Positions 1-8,121 of a DNA stretch of 25,958 nucleotides are shown here, in pieces. The notes below the pieces were generated by a model. That model saw only the letters and a program-made list of their open reading frames with translations. It did no database searches and was not told the DNA's origin. This DNA is from JAVBJN01 sp031546985. GTDB lineage: Bacteria > Bacteroidota > Bacteroidia > Chitinophagales > Chitinophagaceae. The stretch lies in NCBI GenBank assembly GCA_031546985.1, contig JAVBJN010000033.1, positions 1 through 25,958 on the forward strand. Direction: 5' to 3'. Position 1 is the first letter of the stretch. The number at the start of each line of letters is the position of its first letter. Both the position numbers and the translations under genes were made by a program.

Positions 1-1
1 A

Positions 2-652
2 AACTTAGGGAGCAGCATCTCTTCAGCAGAGTACACATAAGAGGTACTGCTCTCGCTCGTGCCTCACTCTGCAGCATGACAGTTCGGTCTGTTTTATCAT
101 GCTGCCTCGGTATGCAAGAATACCCCGCAGTGCAACAATAAACTTAGGGAGCAGCATCTCCTCAGCAGAGTACACATAAGAGGTACTGCTCTCGCTCGTG
201 CCTCACTCGGCAGCATGACAATACCATTATTTGGTGTGTCATGCTGCCCCGATATGCAAGTGCAAACCGCAGTACATCAATGAACTTAGGGAGCAGCATC
301 TCTTCAGCAGAATACACATAAGAGGTACTGCTCTCGCTCGTACCTCACTCGGCAGCATGACAATTCGTTCTCGTTTGTCATGCTGCCTCGGTATGCAAGT
401 GCAAACCGCAGTGCACTAATGAACTTAGGGAGCAGCATCTCTTCAGCAGAATACACATGCTGAGATCCTGCTTCCTGCTCCTGCGTCGCTGGGGCAGGAT
501 GACAATTCGTTCTCGTTTGTCATGCTGCCCCGGTATGCAAGAATAAACCGCAGTGCAACAATGAACTTAGGGAGCAGCATCTCCTCAGTAGAGTACACAT
601 GCCGAGATCCTGCTTCCTGCTCCTGCGTCGCTGGGGCAGGAGGACAAGCATT
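2..652. repeat. Tandem array of five ~140-bp modular repeat units
   Basis: Five head-to-tail copies start with AACTTAGGGAGCAGCATCTC at about 2, 141, 283, 422 and 564 (the third base from the end varies T/C elsewhere in the copies), giving periods of 139, 142, 139 and 142 bp. The fifth copy stops after its middle segment, near 652. Each unit has a first block ending ACACAT, a variable middle block ending in ATGACA, and a last block with TCATGCTGCC and then ATGCAAG. Units 1-3 share one middle block (GGTACTGCTCTCGCTCG...), while units 4-5 carry another (GAGATCCTGCTTCCTGCTCC...). Units 2 and 3 form perfect 12-bp hairpins of GGCAGCATGACA with TGTCATGCTGCC (209-248 and 351-387). Open frames here are short, have no family resemblance and follow the repeat period, so I regard the whole stretch as non-coding. 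Function is unknown. Confidence 0.9.
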
Positions 653-686
653 TAATAAACCTGACCAGATTGATTCTGGCAGCTCA

Positions 687-719
687 CAAAAAATCCCCTG
701 AACCCGAAGGCCAGGGGAT
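687..719 (-). terminator. Rho-independent terminator of the sdh operon
   Basis: On the minus strand an 8-bp perfect stem pairs ATCCCCTG (693-700) with CAGGGGAT (712-719) around an 11-nt loop. It is followed by a T run (plus-strand A's at 687-693). It lies about 30 bp after the sdhB stop codon, where the operon transcript should end. Confidence 0.85.
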
Positions 720-747
720 GTATATACGCTGAAAACGAAAATCAAAC

Positions 748-1515
748 TTATTTAGGTTCGCTGGCAAAACCGGCTACGATGAACTCACGGTTCAGGCGGG
801 CAATGTTTTCCAGGGAAATGCCTTTAGGACATTCTGCTTCGCAGGCTCCGGTGTTGGTACAGCTACCAAAACCTTCTTTGTCCATCTGCGCCATCATATC
901 CAGTACACGGGTCTGACGCTCTGGGTGACCTTGTGGCAGCAGCGCCAGGTGGGAAACTTTGGCAGACACGAACAGCATAGCAGAAGAGTTTTTGCAGGAA
1001 GCCACACAAGCTCCGCAACCGATACAGGCCGCAGCAGCAAAGGATTTATCTGCATCATCTTTAGGAACAGGCAAGCAGTTGGCATCCTGGGCGTTACCGG
1101 TGTTTATAGATACATAACCACCCGCTTCCACGATACGGTCAAAAGCAGTACGGTCTACCGTAAGATCTCTGATTACAGGGAAAGAACCTGCTCTCCAGGG
1201 CTCTACTACTACCGTTTCACCATCCTGGAATGCACGCATATGCAGCTGGCAGGTAGTGGTACCTTGCCAAGGGCCGTGTGCGCGTCCGTTGATGTGCATG
1301 GAACACATACCACAGATACCTTCGCGGCAATCGTGGTCAAAAGCAATCGGCTCTTTACCTTCATTGATCAGACGCTCGTTCAACACGTCAAACATTTCCA
1401 GGAACGACATCTCAGTAGAGATACCATCCACTTTGTACGTTTCAAAATGACCTGAATCCGAAGTGTTTTTCTGACGCCAAACCTTTAAGTTCAGGCTGAT
1501 ATTTTTATGTTCCAT
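748..1515 (-). CDS. sdhB: Succinate dehydrogenase/fumarate reductase iron-sulfur subunit
   Basis: This is the electron-transfer subunit of respiratory complex II. It passes electrons from the flavin in SdhA through three iron-sulfur clusters to the quinone site in the membrane subunit. The 255-aa sequence shows the [2Fe-2S] ligands C63, C68 and C71 in CREGICGMC plus C89. It also has the ferredoxin-like set C164, C167, C170 and C174 in CIGCGACVASC, and then C219, C225 and C229 in CTNTGACEAEC. The spacing matches the family, and the length is normal. It is the last gene of a minus-strand operon and is followed by a clear terminator. Unusually, a glycosyltransferase gene (1552-2439) separates it from sdhA; the gap to that gene is 36 bp. 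The ATG start gives the expected N-terminus with no extension. Confidence 0.97.
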   Translation of the reverse strand: MEHKNISLNLKVWRQKNTSDSGHFETYKVDGISTEMSFLEMFDVLNERLINEGKEPIAFDHDCREGICGMCSMHINGRAHGPWQGTTTCQLHMRAFQDGETVVVEPWRAGSFPVIRDLTVDRTAFDRIVEAGGYVSINTGNAQDANCLPVPKDDADKSFAAAACIGCGACVASCKNSSAMLFVSAKVSHLALLPQGHPERQTRVLDMMAQMDKEGFGSCTNTGACEAECPKGISLENIARLNREFIVAGFASEPK

Positions 1516-1551
1516 AATTTCTGCTTTATGTTATCTGTCAATGATACGTCG

Positions 1552-2439
1552 TTATAGTTTAATATAGTTCCGGTACTCAAACGGTTGCCATCCGGTATAT
1601 TTCTGAACCCAGTACAACAGGCGGTGCTTAAAACTCTTAAAGTTCTTCTGCCCTATATCCAATGAGAAATCCCAATTTTCTGCGGCTATCCTTTTTTGCA
1701 TTACTGCAGGATGCGTGCCCTCAAACTGCGTTACCGAATCGATCTGTGAATAATCAAATTCGGGTTTGGCCAGTTTCTGGTCGCCCACCCACTGCTCATG
1801 TTCCTCATCGGAGCGCCATAAACGCCCGAAATCGCGGTTTTTGAGCTGCATAAACAAAGGATTGCGCACCCAGCCGTAGTGATAGATCTCTGCGGCCACC
1901 GGTTTTACCCACAGTTTCTGGTTACCGGTTTTACGGAAACCCTGCGCGTCTTTGTAAGAATGAATATCGGGCCGGTTGCGGATAATGCGGATCTCGTTGC
2001 GGTACCACTTACGGCTATCGCCCAGGAACCTGAAACTGCCGTAAAAGTGTGCGTACCGGAACAGCAATCCGTCTACCCTTTGGTCGGTGCGGTATTGTTC
2101 CATGGTGCTGCGGATAACGGAATGGTACTTTTCGTGTACCACCTCATCTGCCTGTATGTAAAAGAGCCAGTCGCTTTCCGGGTCTGCAGCAGCTTTGGCC
2201 TTATCGGTCTCTACTGCCAGCACCTTACCGCCTTCGCGTAAGGAATCGTCCCAGGTACTGCGGATGATCTTTATTTTAGGATCACCTATCGATTCAATGA
2301 GCGCCAGGGTGTCATCTTCCGAATCGCCCACAGATACGATCATTTCATCTACAACCGGAAGAATGGAAAGAATGGATTCGACTGCTGGGTAATCGTATTT
2401 TACTGCATTACGTACAATCGTAAACCCGCTTACCTTCAT
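1552..2439 (-). CDS. Family 2-like glycosyltransferase, inside the sdh operon
   Basis: This is a 295-aa protein with features of a GT-A (family 2) glycosyltransferase. The N-terminus GFTIVRNAVKYDYP resembles the opening strand of such enzymes. An acidic stretch SVGDSEDDT (residues 36-44) follows, and YIQADEV (94-100) sits where the metal/nucleotide-sugar binding acidic motif is expected. No signal peptide or membrane segment is evident, so it is probably cytosolic or peripheral. Donor and acceptor sugars cannot be told from the sequence. The gene starts 10 bp after the sdhA stop and ends 36 bp before sdhB, on the same strand. It must therefore be read on the complex II transcript unless a hidden internal promoter exists. 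A link to respiration is not evident, and it may simply have been inserted into the operon. Confidence 0.8.
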   Translation of the reverse strand: MKVSGFTIVRNAVKYDYPAVESILSILPVVDEMIVSVGDSEDDTLALIESIGDPKIKIIRSTWDDSLREGGKVLAVETDKAKAAADPESDWLFYIQADEVVHEKYHSVIRSTMEQYRTDQRVDGLLFRYAHFYGSFRFLGDSRKWYRNEIRIIRNRPDIHSYKDAQGFRKTGNQKLWVKPVAAEIYHYGWVRNPLFMQLKNRDFGRLWRSDEEHEQWVGDQKLAKPEFDYSQIDSVTQFEGTHPAVMQKRIAAENWDFSLDIGQKNFKSFKHRLLYWVQKYTGWQPFEYRNYIKL

Positions 2440-2448
2440 CCCGGATTA

Positions 2449-4425
2449 TTATTTATAGTTACGTTGCGATGGGTGAATTACTTCGTAGTTCAGGTCTTCG
2501 CGCTGCATTTCCCATTTCTCACCAGCCTGGTATTCCCAGTTGGCTACATACATGAACTTGTCATCGTGACGCTCTGCTTCGCCCTCTTCGGTCTGGTGCT
2601 CTTCACGGAAGTGACCGCCGCAGCTTTCCTCACGGTTCAGCGCATCGATACACATCAGCTCGCCCAGTTCCAGGAAATCGGCCACGCGGCCTGCTTTTTC
2701 CAGCTCAGGGTTAAACTCGTTCAGTTCGCCGGGTACACGCACATCTTTCCAGAACTCAGCACGCAGGGCGCGGATTTCGGAGATGGCTTCGGTAAGGCCT
2801 TGTTTGTTACGGGCCATACCGCATTTGTCCCACATGATTTTACCCAGTTTCTTGTGGAAGAAGTCCACAGAGTGCTGTCCTTTAATGTTCAGCAGGGTGT
2901 TCAGGGTTTCGCGTACTTTATTTTCAGCTGCTTCAAAAGCAGGGTGATCCAGAGAAATGGCTTTGGTGCGAATTTCATCTGCCAGGTAGTTACCAATGGT
3001 GTAAGGAATTACAAAGTAACCATCTGCTAGGCCCTGCATGAGCGCAGATGCACCCAGGCGGTTGGCACCGTGATCGGAGAAGTTGGCTTCGCCCAGTGCA
3101 TAGCAACCAGGGATAGAAGTCATCAGCTCATAATCTACCCACAGGCCACCCATGGTATAGTGTACCGCTGGGTAAATACGCATGGGTACTACGTATGGGT
3201 TTTCGCCGGTAATTTTTTCGTACATCTCAAACAGGTTACCGTACTTTTCTTTTACTACGGCACGGCCATGTTCGATGATCTGCTCTTTGGAAGGATTGTG
3301 AATACCTTGTTTGTTACAATCTACCTTGCCATAACGCTCAATTGCAGCAGCGTAATCGAGGTAAACCGCCTGTTTGGAAGAACCTACACCATAACCGGCA
3401 TCGCAACGCTCTTTGGCGGCACGGCTGGCTACGTCGCGGGGTACCAGGTTACCAAATGCAGGGTAACGGCGCTCCAGGTAGTAATCGCGTTCTTCTTCAG
3501 GAATATCGTTGGGGTTACGGGTATCGGCTTGTTTTTTAGGCACCCAGATGCGGCCGTCGTTACGCAGCGACTCAGACATCAGGGTCAGTTTAGACTGGTG
3601 ATCGCCGGATACAGGGATACAAGTCGGGTGAATCTGCGTAAAGCAAGGGTTACCAAACAATGCACCTTGTCTGTGTGCTTTCCAGGCTGCGGTTACGTTA
3701 CTACCCATTGCATTGGTGCTCAGATAGAAAACGTTGCCATAACCACCGGTGCACAGCAATACTGCGTGACCAAAATGGCGCTCCAGTTTACCGGTAATAA
3801 GGTCGCGGGCAATGATACCACGGCATTTACCGTCGATCATAACCAGGTCCAGCATCTCGTGGCGGGTATAGTTGGTTACGTTACCTACCGCAATCTGGCG
3901 GCTCAGCGACTGGTAAGCGCCAATCAGCAACTGCTGGCCGGTTTGACCTGCGGCGTAGAACGTACGCTGTACCTGGGTACCACCGAATGAACGGTTGCTC
4001 AACAGACCGCCGTACTCACGCGCAAAAGGAACACCCTGCGCTACGCACTGGTCAATGATGCTGGTACTTACCTCGGCCAGGCGGTGTACGTTGGCCTCAC
4101 GGGCACGGTAGTCGCCACCTTTAATAGTATCGTAAAACAGACGGTACACAGAGTCACCATCGTTTTGGTAGTTTTTAGCTGCGTTGATACCACCCTGTGC
4201 CGCAATGGAGTGTGCACGGCGGGCGCTATCCTGGAAGCAGAAAGTCTTTACTTTATATCCCAATTCTGCCAGTGAAGCAGCAGCAGATGCGCCGGCTAGA
4301 CCGGTACCTACCACAATAATTTCAAGGCTACGCTTGTTCGCAGGGTTTACCAGCTTACAGGTACTCTTGTATGTACTCCACTTCTGATCGAGCTGACCGG
4401 CAGGAATTCTTGAATTTAAAGCCAT
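2449..4425 (-). CDS. sdhA: Succinate dehydrogenase/fumarate reductase flavoprotein subunit
   Basis: This is the catalytic subunit of complex II, converting succinate to fumarate (or the reverse) at a covalently bound FAD on the cytoplasmic face. The 658-aa sequence begins with a Rossmann dinucleotide motif, VVGTGLAGASAA, with the glycines at 40, 42 and 45. RRAHSIAAQGGINAAK follows, where H72 is the expected FAD-attachment histidine. Further conserved parts are the QIHPTCIP segment, the RNDGRIWV segment, YTMGGLWVD and GEANFSDHGANRLGASAL. Length fits the SdhA type found with b558 cytochrome subunits. It lies 63 bp downstream of sdhC, and the next gene downstream is a glycosyltransferase rather than sdhB. 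The ATG at 4425 is followed by a short polar N-terminal extension common in this subfamily. Confidence 0.97.
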   Translation of the reverse strand: MALNSRIPAGQLDQKWSTYKSTCKLVNPANKRSLEIIVVGTGLAGASAAASLAELGYKVKTFCFQDSARRAHSIAAQGGINAAKNYQNDGDSVYRLFYDTIKGGDYRAREANVHRLAEVSTSIIDQCVAQGVPFAREYGGLLSNRSFGGTQVQRTFYAAGQTGQQLLIGAYQSLSRQIAVGNVTNYTRHEMLDLVMIDGKCRGIIARDLITGKLERHFGHAVLLCTGGYGNVFYLSTNAMGSNVTAAWKAHRQGALFGNPCFTQIHPTCIPVSGDHQSKLTLMSESLRNDGRIWVPKKQADTRNPNDIPEEERDYYLERRYPAFGNLVPRDVASRAAKERCDAGYGVGSSKQAVYLDYAAAIERYGKVDCNKQGIHNPSKEQIIEHGRAVVKEKYGNLFEMYEKITGENPYVVPMRIYPAVHYTMGGLWVDYELMTSIPGCYALGEANFSDHGANRLGASALMQGLADGYFVIPYTIGNYLADEIRTKAISLDHPAFEAAENKVRETLNTLLNIKGQHSVDFFHKKLGKIMWDKCGMARNKQGLTEAISEIRALRAEFWKDVRVPGELNEFNPELEKAGRVADFLELGELMCIDALNREESCGGHFREEHQTEEGEAERHDDKFMYVANWEYQAGEKWEMQREDLNYEVIHPSQRNYK

Positions 4426-4488
4426 TATATTTCGATTTGAAATTTTATCAGATTAATATGAAAGCAAGGTCACTGGAGCCTACAACAA

Positions 4489-5169
4489 TTAGTTGTGACG
4501 CAGGTAGATCACGATTGGAATGATCGCAAAACCAATAGCCATAATGATAGAGAACCATTTGCCAAAGCCTTTGATCATTGGAGTATATTTAGGGTGATTC
4601 CAGCCCAGTGTCTGGAAAGCACTCTGAAAACCGTGCATCAGGTGGTAAGCCAGCGATACCATAGCCAGGGTATACACCCCTACCATGATAGGATTAGAGA
4701 AGGTGATCTTCATTCTAACATACAGGTCGTGCATTTGCTCATGACCTACCGTAATTTCGTCCAGACCGGTAATGCGGCTTTTAACCCAGAAATCGCCAAT
4801 GTGCACGATCAGGAAAATCAGCAGCAGCGTACCCAGCAGGCCCATAGAGCGGCTGTACCATTTACTGGTAGCGTTACCCGGTGCTACAGCGTATTTTACC
4901 GGACGTTTTTTCTGGTTTTCAAAAGTCAGTTTCAGACCGTCGAAAATGTGAAACAACAGACCCGCAAACAATACCACTTCCATAATACGGATCAGCGGAT
5001 TGGTAGCCATAAAATGGGCTCCTTTGTTGAACAGCACTCCCCCGTCATCAATCAGGGCGCAGCTATTCAGCGCCAGGTGAATAATAAGGAAGGTGATCAG
5101 GAATAATCCCGTCACGGCCATGATCAGTTTCTTACCAATAGAGGAAGAAAAAAACTGTTTCAAATTCAT
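4489..5169 (-). CDS. sdhC: Succinate dehydrogenase cytochrome b558-type membrane subunit
   Basis: This is the single membrane anchor of a complex II with one large cytochrome subunit instead of separate SdhC and SdhD. The 226-aa protein has five hydrophobic segments (about residues 14-36, 60-80, 108-126, 160-180 and 203-223). Histidines lie in or next to the first four (H31, H74, H123, H176, H179), as expected for a di-heme b558 subunit that ligates two hemes and reduces or oxidises menaquinone. It is the first gene of the minus-strand sdh operon, about 40 nt downstream of the predicted transcription start. Identity is supported both by sequence pattern and by position directly before sdhA. 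Confidence 0.93.
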   Translation of the reverse strand: MNLKQFFSSSIGKKLIMAVTGLFLITFLIIHLALNSCALIDDGGVLFNKGAHFMATNPLIRIMEVVLFAGLLFHIFDGLKLTFENQKKRPVKYAVAPGNATSKWYSRSMGLLGTLLLIFLIVHIGDFWVKSRITGLDEITVGHEQMHDLYVRMKITFSNPIMVGVYTLAMVSLAYHLMHGFQSAFQTLGWNHPKYTPMIKGFGKWFSIIMAIGFAIIPIVIYLRHN

Positions 5170-5207
5170 AGTACTAAAACAATAGGGTTTGTAAAAAATT
5201 TGTCAGA

Positions 5208-5246
5208 ATTCGGACAAATATACTCTTCGGAATACAAAAATGTCAA
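5208..5246 (-). promoter_or_regulatory. Promoter of the sdhC-sdhA-GT-sdhB operon
   Basis: The minus strand reads TTGACA (TTG at 5246-5244), then TATATTTG at 5222-5215 after a 21-bp gap counted from the TTG. TATATTTG matches the Bacteroidota -7 consensus TAnnTTTG exactly, and TTG matches the -33 box. The predicted start of transcription is near 5208, leaving a leader of about 40 nt before the sdhC ATG. Confidence 0.6.
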
Positions 5247-5308
5247 GAAAAATTATTCTTAACTATGATTTTTGTCAGGGAACATTAATCTTTAAAACCA
5301 GTACCAGC

Positions 5309-5875
5309 TTACATATCCAGCTTTTTGATGACCCAATTGTCTACCAGGGTAAACAAATGCTGGGGTTGGAAGGTTCTCCAGTTTGGCAGTTCCATCATAA
5401 ATACGTATCGGTTCAGCTTGGCTTTTAAAAAGTCGTGCTGGGTAGCTTCGGGCATGTTCATCACCACTATCCAGCCGCCTTCATCGGCTATATCGTCGTA
5501 CCATTCTTCATAGTAGCTGTCGTCACTGCTGTGAAAGTTCATCACATTCTCGGCTACCAATATGTATTTAGAGATGCCCTCCAGCTTCAGGTGGTCTACC
5601 ACATCGCGTTTGAGCATCATAATATCGTTCTCTACCGCGTCGTTCCACTCGCCTATCAGCTCTATGACGGCAAAGTTCTCGTCATAATCGGCATACAATA
5701 TCTTCATATACAAGGTATTGGAGCCAAAATAATCCCATTGCGGGTGAATGTAGTAGTTGTAGATGGTATTGCTGTACTCAAACTCGCTGTACTCCTTTCC
5801 GAAAAAAGGCGACCGCTCGTCCTCTTCTGCTGTGTACAGGTGGCGCCAGTTAAAATAGGGTTCTATATCGTGCAT
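5309..5875 (-). CDS. Conserved-looking hypothetical acidic protein
   Basis: This is a 188-aa protein that I do not recognise. It is rich in aromatic and acidic residues: the first half has many Tyr, Trp and Phe residues (FNWRHLYTAEEDE, YSNTIYNYYIHPQWDYFG). A strongly acidic patch, SSDDSYYEEWYDDIADEGG, lies near residues 116-134. No signal peptide, membrane segment or repeat is visible, so it is probably a soluble cytoplasmic protein. The second half (KYILVAENVMNF, GGWIVVMNM) reads like alternating strands of an alpha/beta fold. It ends 139 bp before sdhC on the same strand, and the sdh promoter lies in that gap, so it is probably a separate transcript. The ATG at 5875 is the only good start. 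Coding is supported by codon use and length. Confidence 0.75.
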   Translation of the reverse strand: MHDIEPYFNWRHLYTAEEDERSPFFGKEYSEFEYSNTIYNYYIHPQWDYFGSNTLYMKILYADYDENFAVIELIGEWNDAVENDIMMLKRDVVDHLKLEGISKYILVAENVMNFHSSDDSYYEEWYDDIADEGGWIVVMNMPEATQHDFLKAKLNRYVFMMELPNWRTFQPQHLFTLVDNWVIKKLDM

Positions 5876-5969
5876 AATAGCGGTAGTTTCGGCTCTAAGT
5901 TACAACACCCGTTATTTCATTTCCTAATAAAAATAGCCACAATTTGTTCATATACCATTTGCTGCTCAA

Positions 5970-6002
5970 TTGAATGTTGTAACGGCTTTTTCGGTAATAT
6001 TG
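5970..6002 (+). promoter_or_regulatory. Weak candidate promoter for the DUF2911 gene
   Basis: TTG (5970-5972) and TAATATTG (5995-6002) are separated by 22 bp. The -7 element matches TAnnTTTG at seven of eight positions. The predicted leader would be about 40 nt. This is a visual match only. Confidence 0.3.
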
Positions 6003-6050
6003 TGAGCGTTTTAATCACCATTTATTCATTAATCATTCAGATAAGGCTTT

Positions 6051-6920
6051 ATGAAAAAATTAATTTACTGTTTTGGACTGGGCATGTTGTTGTGCATGGA
6101 TTCTTACGCCCAGGGTATTAAAATTCCTGCTCCGAGCCCGTTGCAGACCGTAACCCAGCAATTTGGCGTGGGCGAAATTAAAGTAGAATACTCCCGCCCA
6201 AGTGCTAAAGGCCGCAAGATCTTTGGCGATGTGGTACCTTTTAGCAAGCGCTGGCGTACCGGTGCTAACTCCACCACCAAAATCACTTTTAGCGACGATG
6301 TAACCATCCAGGGCCAGAAAGTGCCTGCCGGTACTTATGTACTGCTGAGCATTCCTGAAGCTGCAGAATGGACTATTATCCTGAATAAGAACCTGACCCT
6401 CCAGGGCGATGGCGGCAGCGCGTACAAAGAGTCGGAAGACCAACTGCGTGTAAAAGTGCAGCCTAAAAGCATGAACGATAAGCTGGAAACCTTTACCATT
6501 GGGCTGAACGATATTACCAGCAACAATGTAAACGTAGACCTGATGTGGGAAAACACCCGCGTTACCATCCCTGTGAGCGTTAATTTCGACGACAAAGTGA
6601 TGAAGCAGATCGACGAAGTGCTGGTTAAAGACAGCCGTCCTTACTTTGCTGGCGCTACCTACTACTATGAGAATGGTAAAGACATGACCAAAGCACTTGA
6701 GTGGGCTACCAAAGCTGCTGACATGAACCCGAATGCTTTCTGGATCTGGAACCTGAAAGCCAAAATTCAGAACAAACTAGGCGACTACAAAGGCGCTGTA
6801 GCTTCTGCTACTGCTTCTAAAGAGAAAGCACAGGCTGCTGGTAATATGGAATATGTAAAATTCAACGAAACCCTGATCGCTGAGGCCGAGCCTTTGATCA
6901 AAGGTGGTAAGAAGAAATAA
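6051..6920 (+). CDS. Secreted DUF2911-domain protein with C-terminal TPR-like helices
   Basis: This is a 289-aa protein with a typical signal peptide (MKKLIYCFGLGMLLCMDSYA, cleavage near residue 20), so it should be exported to the periplasm or cell surface. Residues about 25-175 match the DUF2911 pattern common in Bacteroidota: a start like PSPLQTVTQQFGVGEIKVEYSR, then KGRKIFGDVVPFSKRWRTGA, then KVPAGTYVLLSIP. This domain is thought to be beta-rich; its function is unknown. The C-terminal third (from about 205) has helical, TPR-like features such as ATYYYENGKDMTKALEWATK and AADMNPNAFWIWNLKAKIQ. The end is lysine-rich (GGKKK). It is monocistronic, divergent from the gene at 5309-5875, and followed by a strong terminator. 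Confidence 0.87.
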   Translation: MKKLIYCFGLGMLLCMDSYAQGIKIPAPSPLQTVTQQFGVGEIKVEYSRPSAKGRKIFGDVVPFSKRWRTGANSTTKITFSDDVTIQGQKVPAGTYVLLSIPEAAEWTIILNKNLTLQGDGGSAYKESEDQLRVKVQPKSMNDKLETFTIGLNDITSNNVNVDLMWENTRVTIPVSVNFDDKVMKQIDEVLVKDSRPYFAGATYYYENGKDMTKALEWATKAADMNPNAFWIWNLKAKIQNKLGDYKGAVASATASKEKAQAAGNMEYVKFNETLIAEAEPLIKGGKKK

Positions 6921-6944
6921 TTACCGGTTTATACTGGTTACTCG

Positions 6945-6974
6945 GCCCCTGTACTCTTGTGCAGGGGCTTTTTT
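6945..6974 (+). terminator. Rho-independent terminator of the DUF2911 gene
   Basis: GCCCCTG (6945-6951) pairs perfectly with CAGGGGC (6962-6968) across a 10-nt loop, followed by six T's. It begins 25 bp after the stop codon at 6920. Confidence 0.88.
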
Positions 6975-7024
6975 ATGATCTGCGCGAGTGGTTTTCCCGC
7001 AGATGGCGCACACCGGCAACCACA

Positions 7025-7123
7025 CAGATCTCGCGGATGTACCGCACGAAAACCAAAATCTTCAACATCTAAAGGAAAATACACCGGAGGTGGCTGAGCT
7101 TGTCGAAGCCACGCAGATCTCGC
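7025..7123. repeat. Short dispersed-type repeats in the 6975-7168 gap
   Basis: CAGATCTCGC occurs twice (7025-7034 and 7114-7123). Between them GTGGCT (7090-7095) and AGCCAC (7107-7112) form a hairpin around GAGCTTGTCGA. The core GCTTGTCGAAG resembles short intergenic repeats common in many bacterial genomes. A related stretch (CTTCGACAAGGTCAG) is at 8986-9000. No gene is seen in this gap. Confidence 0.5.
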
Positions 7124-7158
7124 CGATAGCGTACAACCAGGATCACCGTGAGTGAAAA

Positions 7159-7201
7159 TTGAGGAAGAAGACCTGACAGGAGCTATGCACCTGGCAGGTC
7201 T
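7159..7201 (-). terminator. Probable terminator of the TIM-barrel gene
   Basis: AGACCTGACAGG (7169-7180) and CCTGGCAGGTCT (7190-7201) form a 12-bp stem with one mismatch and a 9-nt loop. It lies 18 bp after the stop of the minus-strand gene at 7219. The following minus-strand sequence is T/C-rich rather than a clean T run, so termination is likely but not certain. Confidence 0.5.
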
Positions 7202-7218
7202 GACGAGAAGCAGAGCAG

Positions 7219-7935
7219 TTACAAGCTGTTTTTCCCTTCCCTGTAGCGGGCCATTACGTTTTTGAGCAATTGGGCCGGTGTAGGCGGGGTAAAAGTAATA
7301 GCGCTGGCGCCGGCTTTAATGACCGCCTGTATATCGCTGTCGGTTTTACCACCGGTAGCGATAATGGGTATATCGGCCGAAAACTTTCTGATCGCAGCCA
7401 CAATAGCCGCTGTTTCCTTACCAGCCGATACATTAAACACGTCTACCCCAGCCTTAATGCGCTCTTCAATATCAATTTCGGCAGAGGCAATGGAGTTTAC
7501 CACCGGAATGCCTACTGCCGCTTTTAATGACATAATAAGCTCAGGTGTGGCCGGTTGGTTTACCACCACGCCTGCTGCGCCGGATGCTTCGGCAAACTGC
7601 GCCATTTCTATCGATTGCTTGCCTTTGGTAAGCCCTCCGCCTACGCCACAGATTACCGGACGGTTGGCCACATGCGCCACAGCCTCCATAACCTGGGCCG
7701 ATGGTGCAAATGGGTATACGGCCAGCACAGCATCGGCATCGCAATAGGCAATAACAGCCGCATCGGTCGAAAAAAGGATGGATTTAACGAGTTTATCACC
7801 CAGGCGAATGCCCGGAGCTTTCTGGATGGCCGCCGGCACTTTGATGTGATGGTGCTTTTTACCGAAAGGCCACAAACTTTTGAGCCTTTGCCACCAACCT
7901 CCAGAGGCTTTGGGAATCATTATGGTTGCTTCCAT
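7219..7935 (-). CDS. (Beta/alpha)8-barrel protein of unknown substrate
   Basis: This is a 238-aa protein. After a basic N-terminal tail (WWQRLKSLWPFGKKHHH, residues 14-30), it reads as regularly alternating strands and helices: VIAYCDADAVLAVYPF, RPVICGVGGGLTKG, AAGVVVNQPAT, IPVVNSIAS, VDVFNVSAG, IPIIATGGKTDSDIQ, ASAITFTPPT. The IIATGGKTDSDIQAVIKAGA segment (191-210) is like the phosphate-binding loop and following helix of phosphate-binding TIM barrels (ThiG/TrpC/PdxS-like). I infer an enzyme acting on a phosphorylated compound, but neither substrate nor reaction can be read from the sequence. Database entries for such proteins are often just 'hydrolase'. It is monocistronic. The ATG at 7935 was chosen; a second ATG five codons on is possible. 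Confidence 0.75.
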   Translation of the reverse strand: MEATIMIPKASGGWWQRLKSLWPFGKKHHHIKVPAAIQKAPGIRLGDKLVKSILFSTDAAVIAYCDADAVLAVYPFAPSAQVMEAVAHVANRPVICGVGGGLTKGKQSIEMAQFAEASGAAGVVVNQPATPELIMSLKAAVGIPVVNSIASAEIDIEERIKAGVDVFNVSAGKETAAIVAAIRKFSADIPIIATGGKTDSDIQAVIKAGASAITFTPPTPAQLLKNVMARYREGKNSL

Positions 7936-8121
7936 ACGTACGGTTTCAGGTTAACAAAGCGGGAGCAATAGTTGCGTTGCAAATCCAGTGCCGTTTTTCA
8001 AAAACCACCATTTGGAGCCGGGTGCCGGCATATCTTATTGAAAATTAAGCTGCCTCATTAGCCGAACGGAACGCATCGTATCCGAAAAATCGTTTATTTT
8101 GCGCCACATTTTACTATTTGC

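Noticed and set aside
2..9. AACTTAGG shared by the tandem unit and the CRISPR repeat
   Set aside because: Eight bases in common without any flanking similarity; regarded as coincidence.
443..745. 100-codon open frame on the minus strand
   Set aside because: It runs through the tandem repeats and the sdh terminator, with no start context or protein-like pattern.
3070..3990. 306-codon open frame on the plus strand
   Set aside because: It lies entirely antisense to sdhA, which has all catalytic motifs; the translation has no family resemblance.
5895..5904. CTAAGTTACA, matching the complement of the CRISPR repeat (possible tracrRNA anti-repeat)
   Set aside because: Only 10 bases match, 20 kb from the array, with no further pairing on either side; a chance match is likely.
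7541..7744. Arg/Cys-rich frame on the minus strand within the TIM-barrel gene
   Set aside because: It is an out-of-frame shadow of the same gene, typical of GC-rich codon positions, with no supporting start or motif.
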